NCBI GenBank assembly: GCA_003248755.1 | Contig: QFQW01000100.1 | Span: 1 to 12,475 of the forward strand | Direction: 5' to 3' | Source of the DNA: Chryseobacterium sp. | GTDB taxonomy: Bacteria > Bacteroidota > Bacteroidia > Flavobacteriales > Weeksellaceae | Length of the DNA: 12,475 nucleotides | Shown here: one piece after another, positions 1 through 6,039 of the stretch | Layout: each line of letters starts with the position of its first letter | How positions within the stretch are numbered: the stretch's first letter is position 1 | Position numbers and translations under genes: made by a program | The notes under the pieces: model-generated | Seen by the model: only the letters and a program-made list of their open reading frames with translations | Databases searched by the model: none | Told to the model about the DNA's origin: nothing

Positions 1-2
1 GA

Positions 3-422
3 ATATTGAAGTTGTCTTATACCTCAAGTCATGTGAGCAGTATTGAGTACTAGGCGGTCCTCAGTAACCACTTTCCGCCGTTTTTGAGAGGTCGTAGGCG
101 TCAATTCTTCACTTTTGTGCAGGATAACGCCGAGATCCATATCAGTATATCCACTATGAACTGACTCCAAAGCCACAGTATCAACATCTTCGATTGGCTC
201 TCCTGCAGCCCAGACTTAAATTCAATCGAGAATATTTTGAGGGTATTGATGAGAAGGATATACGCTGACAACAAAGTCTACGGCTCAACAGCCGCTCTCA
301 AGAACGCTTTAGAAAAAGTTTGGTTAAATCTTCAGCTGAGCCTTCTCCAACCCTTGGTCAATAATCTACTGTCAAGGATTTTTGAAGTCATAACGAAGCA
401 AGAAAATCCAACAAAGTGTTAA
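3..422 (+). pseudogene. Tc1/mariner-type DD34E transposase, C-terminal relic with two stops
   Basis: Reading frame 3 encodes the C-terminal half of a Tc1-like DDE transposase, the enzyme that cuts and pastes its own element at TA sites. Visible blocks in order: AVLSNHFPPFL (54-86), QDNAEIHIS (120-146) with the second catalytic Asp at 123-125, LQSHSINIFDWLS (165-203), SPDLNSIEN (207-233) with the catalytic Glu at 228-230, and the terminal helix ending in NPTKC before TAA (420-422). Exactly 34 residues separate that Asp and Glu, the Tc1 spacing. The frame is broken by TAG at 51-53 and by TGA at 162-164, where the family normally has Trp. The N-terminal DNA-binding part and first Asp lie outside the window. 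Bacterial IS630 is a distant relative, but the QDNA.IH.S, SPDLN.IEN and terminal PTK motifs are those of eukaryotic Tc1 elements. Family assignment is firm; the eukaryotic source is inferred. Confidence 0.88.
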
Positions 423-669
423 TCACCATTTTCATCATGTTTTTCCTTTTGTTTAATAATATTTTACATGTTAGTTGATGTATTATGGGGAATGTCCTAT
501 CTTTTTGATACACACTGCAGTACCAATGTGGCCTCACATGGCTGCGCGATTGAGCCACGCAAATTTCTTGAAACTTACTAGCACATCAGCTGATCCTCCT
601 GAATCGTTTATCCTTTTGAAATGATCATCCTCTTTTGGTAGAGTTTCTACCGTTCTCGTATATATTTAC
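423..669. other. Unassigned flank between transposase relic and rpsD, possible transposon end
   Basis: No gene is visible. CACACTGCAG at 511-520 followed by TA (521-522) could be the inner-to-outer end of a Tc1-like terminal inverted repeat with its TA target: on the other strand it reads CTGCAGTGTGTATC, similar in style to Tc1 ends. The partner repeat would be outside the window, so this cannot be confirmed. GTGGCCTCA (528-536) and TGAGCCAC (551-558) form a short imperfect inverted repeat. None of the upstream genes expected before rpsD (rpsK, rpsM) is here. The switch to bacterial coding sequence lies at about 670-682. Confidence 0.4.
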
Positions 670-678
670 AGACTACAA

Positions 679-1269
679 CCTAAAACTAAAATTGCTAGAA
701 AATTTGGTCAGGCAATTTACGGAGACGACAAAAACTTCGAAAAAAGAAAAAATCAACCACCAGGACAACACGGCCCTAATAAAAGAAGAGGTGCGAAAAA
801 ATCTGAATATGCTACTCAGTTGGCTGAAAAGCAAAAAGCTAAGTATACTTACGGTATTTTAGAAAGACAATTCGCTAACCTTTTCGACAAGGCTCACAGA
901 AGCAAAGGCGTAACAGGGGAAGTGCTTCTTCAGCTTTGCGAATCAAGATTGGATAACGTTGTTTACAGATTAGGTTTTGCTAAAACAAGATCTGGAGCTA
1001 GACAATTAGTCTCTCACAGACATATTACTGTAAATGGAGAAATTGTAAATATCCCTTCTTATTTGTTGAAAGCTGGTGACGAGATTGCTGTAAGAGAGAA
1101 ATCAAAATCTCTTGAAGTAATTGCTGATTCACTTGCTTCTAAAGCAAATTACGAGTGGTTACAATTCAATGACGAGAAAAAAACTGGTACTTTCACAAGT
1201 GCACCTGAGAGAATTCAGATTCCTGAAGATATCAAAGAACAGTTGATCGTCGAATTATACTCTAAATAA
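679..1269 (+). CDS. rpsD: 30S ribosomal protein S4, 5' end missing
   Basis: S4 binds 16S rRNA early in assembly of the small subunit and, in many bacteria, represses its own operon. From Pro at 679 the frame follows flavobacterial S4 closely: PKTKIARKFG, then KNQPPGQHGPNKRRG, and the S4 RNA-binding domain (LCESRLDNVVYRLGFAKTRS onward, from about 937) down to the C-terminal PEDIKEQLIVELYSK. The usual N-terminus MARYTGP or MARYIGP is absent. The frame stays open upstream to 625 but has no ATG, GTG or TTG, and its residues there do not match S4. About six codons have therefore been lost or replaced. ATG at 820 is an internal Met, not the start. rpoA follows after 31 bases. Identity is certain; whether the truncation exists in the cell is doubtful, because S4 is normally essential. 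Confidence 0.93.
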   Translation, partial: PKTKIARKFGQAIYGDDKNFEKRKNQPPGQHGPNKRRGAKKSEYATQLAEKQKAKYTYGILERQFANLFDKAHRSKGVTGEVLLQLCESRLDNVVYRLGFAKTRSGARQLVSHRHITVNGEIVNIPSYLLKAGDEIAVREKSKSLEVIADSLASKANYEWLQFNDEKKTGTFTSAPERIQIPEDIKEQLIVELYSK

Positions 1270-1300
1270 TAATTTTTTCAAATTTTTGCTCAACCAAACT

Positions 1301-2296
1301 ATGGCAATTTTACAATTCATAAAACCCGATAAAGTAATCCTACTAAACTCAACAGATTTTAAAGGACAGTTCGAATTCAGACCTTTAGAACCAGGTTTTG
1401 GGCTTACAATCGGTAATGCATTGAGAAGAGTTTTACTTTCTTCTCTGGAAGGTTATGCTATTTCATCTATCAAAATAGAAGGTGTAGAGCACGAGTTTTC
1501 GACAATTCCAGGCGTAATAGAAGATGTTACGGAGATTATTTTAAATCTTAAGCAACTTCGTCTTAAAACTAAAACTGAAAATCCAGGAAACGAGCAGGTA
1601 ACTGCTAAAATATCCGGAAAAGAAGTTGTTACTGCTGGTGATCTTGGAAGTTCTATCGTAAACTTCGAAGTTCTTAATCCAGAATTGGTAATTGCTACTT
1701 TAGCAAAAGATGTTACGTTTGAAATCACTTTCAATATTGAGAAAGGAAGAGGATATGTTCCTTCTGATCAAAATAAGTCAAACAATGCTCCTATTGGAAC
1801 TATTGCTATTGACTCTATTTTTACTCCAATCAAGAAAGTTCAGTACAGTATCGAAAATTATCGTGTAGAGCAAAAAACAGACTACGAAAAGTTGATATTG
1901 GATATCGAAACTGATGGATCTATTACACCTCAGAATGCTTTGACAGAAGCTTCTAAAATTTTGATCTATCACTTCATGTTGTTCTCTGATGAGAGAATTA
2001 CTCTTGAAACAGAAGCTGTAAAAGCTTCTATCCAATATGATGAAGAAACGCTTCATACAAGACAACTTCTTAAGTCAAAATTAGCAGATATGGATCTTTC
2101 TGTAAGAGCTCTTAACTGTCTAAAAGCGGCTGAAGTAGAAACTCTTGGAGAACTAGTTTCTTTCAGTAAGTCTGATTTGATGAAATTCAGAAATTTTGGT
2201 AAAAAATCTTTAACAGAACTTGAAGAATTGGTTCACTCAAAAGGACTAAATTTCGGGTTTGATGTTGCAAAATATAAGTTAGACGCTGATAAATAA
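1301..2296 (+). CDS. rpoA: DNA-directed RNA polymerase subunit alpha
   Basis: Alpha dimerises to start assembly of RNA polymerase, and its C-terminal domain contacts promoter DNA and activators. The 331-residue product has the usual bacterial length. The N-terminal domain shows the dimerisation block LEPGFGLTIGNALRRVLLSS at about residues 29-48. The helix-hairpin-helix C-terminal domain is near residues 263-320 (SVRALNCLKAAEVETLGEL, then FGKKSLTELEEL). I chose ATG at 1301, giving MAILQFIKPDK as in Bacteroidetes homologues; the in-frame TTG at 1286 would only add five atypical residues. It lies 31 bases after rpsD and 8 before rplQ, the normal order of the alpha operon. Nothing is odd about the reading frame. 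Confidence 0.98.
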   Translation: MAILQFIKPDKVILLNSTDFKGQFEFRPLEPGFGLTIGNALRRVLLSSLEGYAISSIKIEGVEHEFSTIPGVIEDVTEIILNLKQLRLKTKTENPGNEQVTAKISGKEVVTAGDLGSSIVNFEVLNPELVIATLAKDVTFEITFNIEKGRGYVPSDQNKSNNAPIGTIAIDSIFTPIKKVQYSIENYRVEQKTDYEKLILDIETDGSITPQNALTEASKILIYHFMLFSDERITLETEAVKASIQYDEETLHTRQLLKSKLADMDLSVRALNCLKAAEVETLGELVSFSKSDLMKFRNFGKKSLTELEELVHSKGLNFGFDVAKYKLDADK

Positions 2297-2304
2297 TCCT
2301 CAAA

Positions 2305-2823
2305 ATGAGACACGGAAAAAAGATAAATCACTTAGGTAGAACTGCTCCTCATAGAAAAGCAATGCTTTCTAATATGGCTTGTTCCCTAATTGAACATAAA
2401 AGAATCAACACTACTGTTGCTAAAGCGAAAGCTTTAAGAGTTTACGTGGAACCAATCCTTACGAAGGCTAAAGAAGATACAACTCACAATAGAAGAATCG
2501 TTTTCTCTTACTTACAAAGTAAAGAAGCGGTTACTGAATTGTTCAGAGCTGTAGCTCCAAAAATTGCTGAAAGAAATGGAGGTTACACAAGAATCATCAA
2601 GACTGGTTTCAGGCTTGGTGATGCTGCTGATACTGCGCTTATTGAGTTAGTAGATTTCAATGATATCTACAATCCAAATGCTGACGAGAAGAAAACAACT
2701 AGAAGAAGTAGAAGATCTACAACTGCTAAAAAGGAAACAGCTCCTGTTGTTGAAACTGTTGAAGCTAAAGTGGAGAAAGCTCCTGTTGCAGAAACTTCTA
2801 CAGAAGAAAAAACTGAAGAATAA
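2305..2823 (+). CDS. rplQ: 50S ribosomal protein L17 with C-terminal extension
   Basis: L17 is a structural protein of the large ribosomal subunit near the exit-tunnel side. The core (residues 1 to about 120) begins MRHGKKINHLGRTAPHRKAM and contains the conserved AKALRVYVEPILTKAKED block and GGYTRIIKTGFRLGD. After it comes a tail of about 50 residues rich in Lys, Arg, Thr, Ala and Glu. This tail is seen in flavobacterial L17 but not in the roughly 120-residue forms of most bacteria. The gene starts 8 bases after rpoA and is followed at once by a strong hairpin terminator, so it is the last gene of the operon. Confidence 0.97.
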   Translation: MRHGKKINHLGRTAPHRKAMLSNMACSLIEHKRINTTVAKAKALRVYVEPILTKAKEDTTHNRRIVFSYLQSKEAVTELFRAVAPKIAERNGGYTRIIKTGFRLGDAADTALIELVDFNDIYNPNADEKKTTRRSRRSTTAKKETAPVVETVEAKVEKAPVAETSTEEKTEE

Positions 2824-2845
2824 GAATCTTAAGTTTTTGAAATAC

Positions 2846-2874
2846 AAAAACCATCTCGATCGAGATGGTTTTTT
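2846..2874 (+). terminator. Intrinsic terminator of the rpsD-rpoA-rplQ operon
   Basis: An A run leads into a perfect palindrome, CCATCTC-GATC-GAGATGG (2851-2868), followed by six T. The flanking A and T runs extend the stem. It lies 23 bases after the rplQ stop. The symmetry would let it work on either strand. Confidence 0.93.
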
Positions 2875-2879
2875 GCTAT

Positions 2880-3445
2880 TTACTATATTCAAATTTTATT
2901 TTTTTTGTCCCGATTCGAAGAATAGCATATTTATTTTTGTGTTAAGCTTAAGTGTTTTGATGGTGAGTTCTTCTGTTTTTTTCTAATGCCATATCTATTT
3001 TGACGGAATCTTTATCTGCTTTGTCAAAGGGGTATCTATTCTGGTGGATTCATTAACTGTTTTACTGGAAGTCATAACTGTTTTGTATTGTGGAGAATTA
3101 TTTTCCAGAAATTGTGAAGAGATAATCTTTTGCGTTGTTGAATGTATTGACAAAGAATTCCTGGAGGCTACACACAGGCTGAAGAGAAGAAAGGAAGACG
3201 AGATGTGGAAGGCAAGGGGAAAAAGAATGAAGAACCTCTGTTAAGTGCAAAATTGCAAAGAAACGGTGCAGGAACGAGTGCAGAATAGTTGGGACAAGAG
3301 AACTGAAAGATGGTGAGAGGCTCTTGGATAGCGATGTGGAGAACTTGATGTATAGCAAAGATATCAAGATATACCCGAATCTTGTGAAAGATTATGCTTG
3401 TGTGTAATTCGATTCGGATGGAAACGGTAAGAAGGATAAGGAAGT
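2880..3445. other. Decayed intergenic DNA with no intact gene
   Basis: This AT-rich stretch between the rplQ terminator and the integrase relic has no open frame that looks like a real gene. The longest frames (for example 3044-3244 on the plus strand and 3098-3367 on the minus strand) lack recognisable motifs and a plausible start. One plus-strand frame near its right end looks like a degraded coding sequence and is listed separately. With the integrase relic and the neighbouring ssrA, the likeliest explanation is the remains of an integrated element, but most of the stretch cannot be assigned. Confidence 0.5.
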
Positions 3446-3449
3446 TTAA
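3231..3449 (+). pseudogene. Possible degraded coding fragment, unrecognised
   Basis: In one frame, after a TGA at 3228-3230, the translation reads protein-like from about 3303: LKDGERLLDSDVENLMYSKD, then IKIYPNLVKDYACV, a TAA at 3405-3407, and in the same frame FDSDGNGKKDKEV before TAA at 3447-3449. The second part has a DxDxNG calcium-loop-like pattern. The single in-frame stop in otherwise plausible protein suggests a decayed gene, but I do not recognise a family and no start is visible. It could be chance. It runs toward, and ends on, the integrase relic on the opposite strand. Confidence 0.25.
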
Positions 3450-3574
3450 AAGCGTGCATCTTTCAGCATCAATAAAAAAGGTGTTGACAAAACATTATCC
3501 TGAACACCATTTCTATATCTGAAATTCACTTTTGCGTTTCCTGATTTCTTTCTCAGATAGAATTTTAAACTCAT
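3446..3574 (-). pseudogene. Tyrosine integrase N-terminal fragment beside ssrA
   Basis: The 42-residue frame starts MSLKFYLRKKSGNAKVNF and continues RYRNGVQDNVLSTPF. This resembles the N-terminal arm-binding domain of Bacteroidetes tyrosine recombinases, which typically open with KFYLRK, a short beta hairpin and an L(R)YSTGF-like segment. The frame stops at 3446, and nothing further on the minus strand resembles the SAM-like or catalytic (R..HxxR..Y) domains, so only a stub remains. It lies 300 bases beyond the 3' end of ssrA and reads away from it, the usual arrangement of an integrase just inside an element inserted at a tmRNA gene. The frame is open further upstream to 3715, but that part is low-complexity. 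Assignment rests on motif resemblance over a short stretch, so it is moderate. Confidence 0.5.
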
Positions 3575-3742
3575 ATTTCTTGTTGTTTTTAGGCTAATTT
3601 CGGGCAAAAACATGAATTGGCAATTGAATTTATTTTTGATGAAAGGAGATAATAATAAATGAAAATATTTAATAACTCGTTGATTGATAATGAGATTTGA
3701 TAAAAAATTAAACACTCAATTTTTCATGGGACAAATTTTCAG

Positions 3743-3763
3743 TTTGTTACCGGATTTGTTACC
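3743..3763. repeat. Paired direct repeat TTTGTTACC
   Basis: TTTGTTACC occurs at 3743-3751 and again at 3755-3763, a period of 12 bases, between the integrase stub and the ssrA terminator. Short direct repeats spaced about one helical turn apart next to an att site are typical of integrase or excisionase arm sites. That role is inferred from position only. Confidence 0.5.
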
Positions 3764-3808
3764 AGAAAAATGACACCCAACGACAATTAATGGATAGTGA
3801 TGAGAAAT

Positions 3809-3844
3809 AAAAAACACTCTAAATCATCGATAAAGAGTGTTTTT
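3809..3844. terminator. Bidirectional terminator downstream of ssrA
   Basis: ACACTCT (3814-3820) pairs with AGAGTGT (3834-3840) around a 13-base loop. An A run on the left gives a U tract on the minus strand, and TTTT on the right gives one on the plus strand. It lies 37 bases past the ssrA 3' end, so it probably ends ssrA transcription. Confidence 0.8.
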
Positions 3845-3876
3845 GTTGTTAAAAGGATTCAAGTCCTTTCATTTTA

Positions 3877-4278
3877 GGTGGAGTTGGAGGGATTCGAACC
3901 CTCGTCCAAACAAGCAATACGTAAGCCTTCTACATGCTTATTTTGCTATTGATTTTCGAGCTCAGGCAGAGAGCAAACACCCAACCTAAACCTTAGCTTC
4001 TAAAATTTTCGAGTCTTGACCGAAGCTTCCAAGGCCTTATTTCCGCATTCCTATATCCCAGAATCCAACGTCGCAGAACAGAACATTGGTGAGACATCTT
4101 GCTTCCTTACTGAAATCTTCGGGAAACGCTTGAATCTACTAAACTTCGATTATTAAGCTGCAAGAGCGAACTCTTCGTTGCCAGTTAAAATGTTGTAGCA
4201 AGGGATTTAAGAGATCGCGCTACGGTTCTCTGCATGCTTACTTACCCATTGGTCTTGCTGTCGAAACCAGTCAACCCC
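3877..4278 (-). ncRNA. ssrA: Transfer-messenger RNA (tmRNA)
   Basis: tmRNA with SmpB frees stalled ribosomes and adds a degradation tag to the unfinished protein. The 5' end GGGGTTGACTGGTTTCGACA pairs with the 3' strand CAACTCC (complement of 3880-3886) as a seven-pair acceptor stem with one G-U. The T arm GGTTCGAATCC is next to it. The tag frame follows TAACT, the analogue of the UAGUC that precedes the resume codon in E. coli. It reads GGC AAC GAA GAG TTC GCT CTT GCA GCT TAA TAA, that is GNEEFALAA with two stops, ending in the protease signal ALAA. After the discriminator A the genome encodes CC and then T, so the terminal A would be added by the CCA enzyme, as for flavobacterial tRNAs. Length about 402 nt. 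The 3' end borders the integrase scar. Confidence 0.96.
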
Positions 4279-4295
4279 ATTTTTAAATAAGATGA

Positions 4296-4325
4296 CAAAT
4301 TTACACAAAAATAAATTACCAACAA
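4296..4325 (-). promoter_or_regulatory. ssrA promoter, Bacteroidetes type
   Basis: On the minus strand TTG (4325-4323) is followed by 19 bases and then TAAATTTG (4303-4296), an exact match to the Bacteroidetes -7 box TAnnTTTG with a suitable -33 element. The mature tmRNA 5' end lies 17 bases further on, so a short leader would be trimmed. Confidence 0.65.
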
Positions 4326-4347
4326 CTGTCAACCATTCACAAAATTT

Positions 4348-4680
4348 GGGCGTGCCCCTCGCCAACGCTTATCATCCTGAGTCTCTCGAAAGGCCACAGC
4401 TCGGGTCGGGCTGGTAGTTTATCCTGAGCTTGTCGAAGGGTTGCAATCTTTTTGTCTTGTCATGCTGAGATTCTCGAAGCACGTTTCAACAAAGACAAAA
4501 AGGATTTCCACTACCATCCCTCACGCAGCTGCGCAAAAAACAAACTTTGTCAATCATTAGAACCTTTTGAGATAAAAGAAAATCAGCAAAATCCCCCAAA
4601 ATCAACGAGCGATAAAATAGCTGAGCAAAGCACCTTTGCGAACCTTAAAAATATGATAAAAGAAACCTTTGCGTTTAAAG
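4348..4680. repeat. Composite flavobacterial interspersed repeat
   Basis: Several repeat signatures are packed together. GGGCGTGCCCCTCGC (4348-4362) and GCTCGGGTCGGGCTG (4399-4413) resemble the two halves of a repeat common in Flavobacteriia. Three degenerate 21-base units of the form CATCCTGAGNTTNTCGAAGG occur at 4373-4393, 4420-4440 and 4461-4481, at intervals of 47 and 41. The first unit sits between the two GGGC/CGGG halves. The third sits in the loop of an inverted repeat made by AATCTTTTTGTCTT (4445-4458) and AAAGACAAAAAGGATT (4491-4506). CCTTTGCG recurs at 4633 and 4666. A 106-residue frame across it (4452-4772) is low-complexity and not credible as a gene. The stretch lies between ssrA and the next gene. 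Confidence 0.7.
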
Positions 4681-4821
4681 CATCAGCATCCAAAGCCATT
4701 CTCAAAATAATTTTAACAAAAACAAAACCTCCAATTTCTAAAAAAATCACAAAACAGGTTAAAGTCGGTTAAACTATCTCTCTCAAAATCCTTTCATCAC
4801 AATATCAGAGCTGATTAAGGC

Positions 4822-4829
4822 TAATTTTG
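4822..4829 (+). promoter_or_regulatory. Probable -7 box of the secreted-protein gene
   Basis: TAATTTTG matches the Bacteroidetes -7 consensus TAnnTTTG. No clear -33 TTG lies at the right distance. It would place the transcript start near 4836, just before the GTG at 4845, and this argues against TTG at 4827 as the start codon. Confidence 0.4.
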
Positions 4830-4844
4830 TACAAACTTAATTCT

Positions 4845-5660
4845 GTGAAAATTAAATTATTATTTCTTCTCATCACATTCTTCTCGATAAAGGTATTTTC
4901 TCAATCAGAATATATCCTCGGAACTATAACCAACGAAAGTGGAGATAAACTGCCAGGCGCAACTATTTATAATCTCAGAACAGACCAGGTTGTAGAATCT
5001 GATAAAATGGGAAACTTCGCTATCCAGGCAAAAGCATCGGATGAGCTGAGAATCGTAAGACAAGGCTATGAAAGAAAATTAATTTCCTTGACAACAGATA
5101 ATTTCTCAAAAAGCCTTGAAATAAAACTCACAACCATTCCACAAGATATAGAAGAAGTAAAGCTCAGTTTCAAACCAACCGGAATCTTGAAAAAAGACGT
5201 TACAAGACTCAATCCGCCTGCAAAAGTTGTTGCACTCAACAGCGCAATGAACAATTATATGAGAACGCCTCTCAATGAAGTAACTCCAAAAGCTTCCACG
5301 CCTTCCGCTTTCAAACAGCCCGATTTTGCAGCTGGACAACTGAATCTGATGAAATTGGCAGGCGCAATCAGTGGTTTAGTCGGAAAAGCAACATCTTCTC
5401 CGAAAACCACAGCGGATTATTCCGAGACGCAGGAGTTCTATAAACGGGTAAAATCTGTTGTTGATATGAAATATTATACCGAATATGGTTTGGACGAGTA
5501 CGATTTCGATATTTTTCTCGCTTATGCAGACAAAGCTTATGACCTCGCAAAAAATTATAGAAAGAACTTTAACAAGGTTGCAATAGAATTCAAACTCAAA
5601 GAAGCTTTCGCCGAATATATCAAGACTCACAATTTTTCCAAGAAGCAGGCCGAAAGTTAA
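4845..5660 (+). CDS. Secreted protein with carboxypeptidase-like regulatory domain
   Basis: The 271-residue product opens with a signal peptide (KIKLLFLLITFFSIKVFSQ, residues 2-20; cleavage probably after FSQ). Residues about 23-97 form a carboxypeptidase-D-like regulatory beta-sandwich: ILGTITNESGDKLPGATIYN, then a D..GNF.I turn, RIVRQGYE and a closing LEIKL strand. This fold is common in Bacteroidetes envelope proteins, often at the N-terminus of TonB-dependent receptors, but no barrel or plug follows here. The remaining 170 residues are a mostly helical region with no motif I know. No catalytic residues are visible, so a periplasmic or outer-membrane structural or binding role is only a guess. 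GTG at 4845 is preferred because TTG at 4827 lies inside the likely promoter and GTG gives a clean signal peptide. No partner gene is adjacent. Confidence 0.85.
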   Translation: MKIKLLFLLITFFSIKVFSQSEYILGTITNESGDKLPGATIYNLRTDQVVESDKMGNFAIQAKASDELRIVRQGYERKLISLTTDNFSKSLEIKLTTIPQDIEEVKLSFKPTGILKKDVTRLNPPAKVVALNSAMNNYMRTPLNEVTPKASTPSAFKQPDFAAGQLNLMKLAGAISGLVGKATSSPKTTADYSETQEFYKRVKSVVDMKYYTEYGLDEYDFDIFLAYADKAYDLAKNYRKNFNKVAIEFKLKEAFAEYIKTHNFSKKQAES

Positions 5661-5666
5661 AATTTT

Positions 5667-5702
5667 AAACCATTTTTCCATCATTGTGGATGACCTTGGT
5701 TT
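5667..5702 (+). terminator. Weak hairpin after the secreted-protein gene
   Basis: AAACCA (5667-5672) pairs with TGGTTT (5697-5702), with an inner CATC/GATG pairing (5680-5683 and 5689-5692). The flanks are A+T rich, and no long T run follows. It is a plausible but imperfect terminator directly after the stop codon. Confidence 0.4.
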
Positions 5703-6039
5703 TATAAATTTTAATTGTTTAGTTGTTTAATCTTTGTTTCAGGTGTTTTTGGTTGTTGTGTTTAAATTGAATAATGCTAATTAACAGCTTTACGCCAAGC
5801 CAAATTCTCCTAAAATCCCTATTCATAGAGCTTTTAACATAATGTGGAAAACTTTTACTTATGATTGTCAGTTTTTTGCCATTTTTCCGCCTTTTGCCCT
5901 TTCATTTTTACACTTCAATTTCTACTTTTGTTTTACCGCTTCGGAGAACAGATGTAATTTCGTTACTCGCTAGAGAATAACAGATTACGTGTTTTTTACC
6001 TCGCAAATAAATTTAATAATTGATAAAAAACTGCTGATA
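5703..6039 (+). promoter_or_regulatory. Intergenic leader of nrdB with a -7 box
   Basis: No gene is seen in these 337 bases. TACTTTTG at 5923-5930 is an exact TAnnTTTG box; the nearest TTTG upstream ends 26 bases before it, rather far for a -33 element. If used, it gives a leader of about 100 bases before ATG 6040. I find no convincing NrdR-box pair and no known riboswitch. Confidence 0.4.

Noticed and set aside
2910..2920. GATTCGAA near 2912 as a duplicated piece of the tmRNA T arm (att site)
   Set aside because: Only eight bases match the ssrA 3' region; this is expected by chance and does not extend.
2660..2986. 108-codon plus-strand frame overlapping the rplQ tail and terminator
   Set aside because: It is an out-of-frame shadow of the repetitive rplQ tail, and it runs through the terminator hairpin.
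3044..3367. Plus-strand frame 3044-3244 and minus-strand frame 3098-3367
   Set aside because: Neither has a recognisable motif, a signal or a neighbour that supports it; both lie in decayed DNA.
3851..3870. AAAGGA/TCCTTT short inverted repeat after ssrA
   Set aside because: The stem is six pairs and AT-rich, with a stronger terminator beside it; no separate function can be supported.
3876..3876. Encoded CCT instead of CCA at the tmRNA 3' end as damage by integration
   Set aside because: Flavobacterial tRNA genes commonly do not encode CCA and the terminal A is added by the CCA enzyme, so this is not evidence of damage.
4452..4772. 106-residue plus-strand open frame starting MSCHAEILEARF
   Set aside because: It lies within the interspersed repeat, starts inside a TCGAAG unit, is low in complexity and matches no domain; it is an artefact of repeat DNA.
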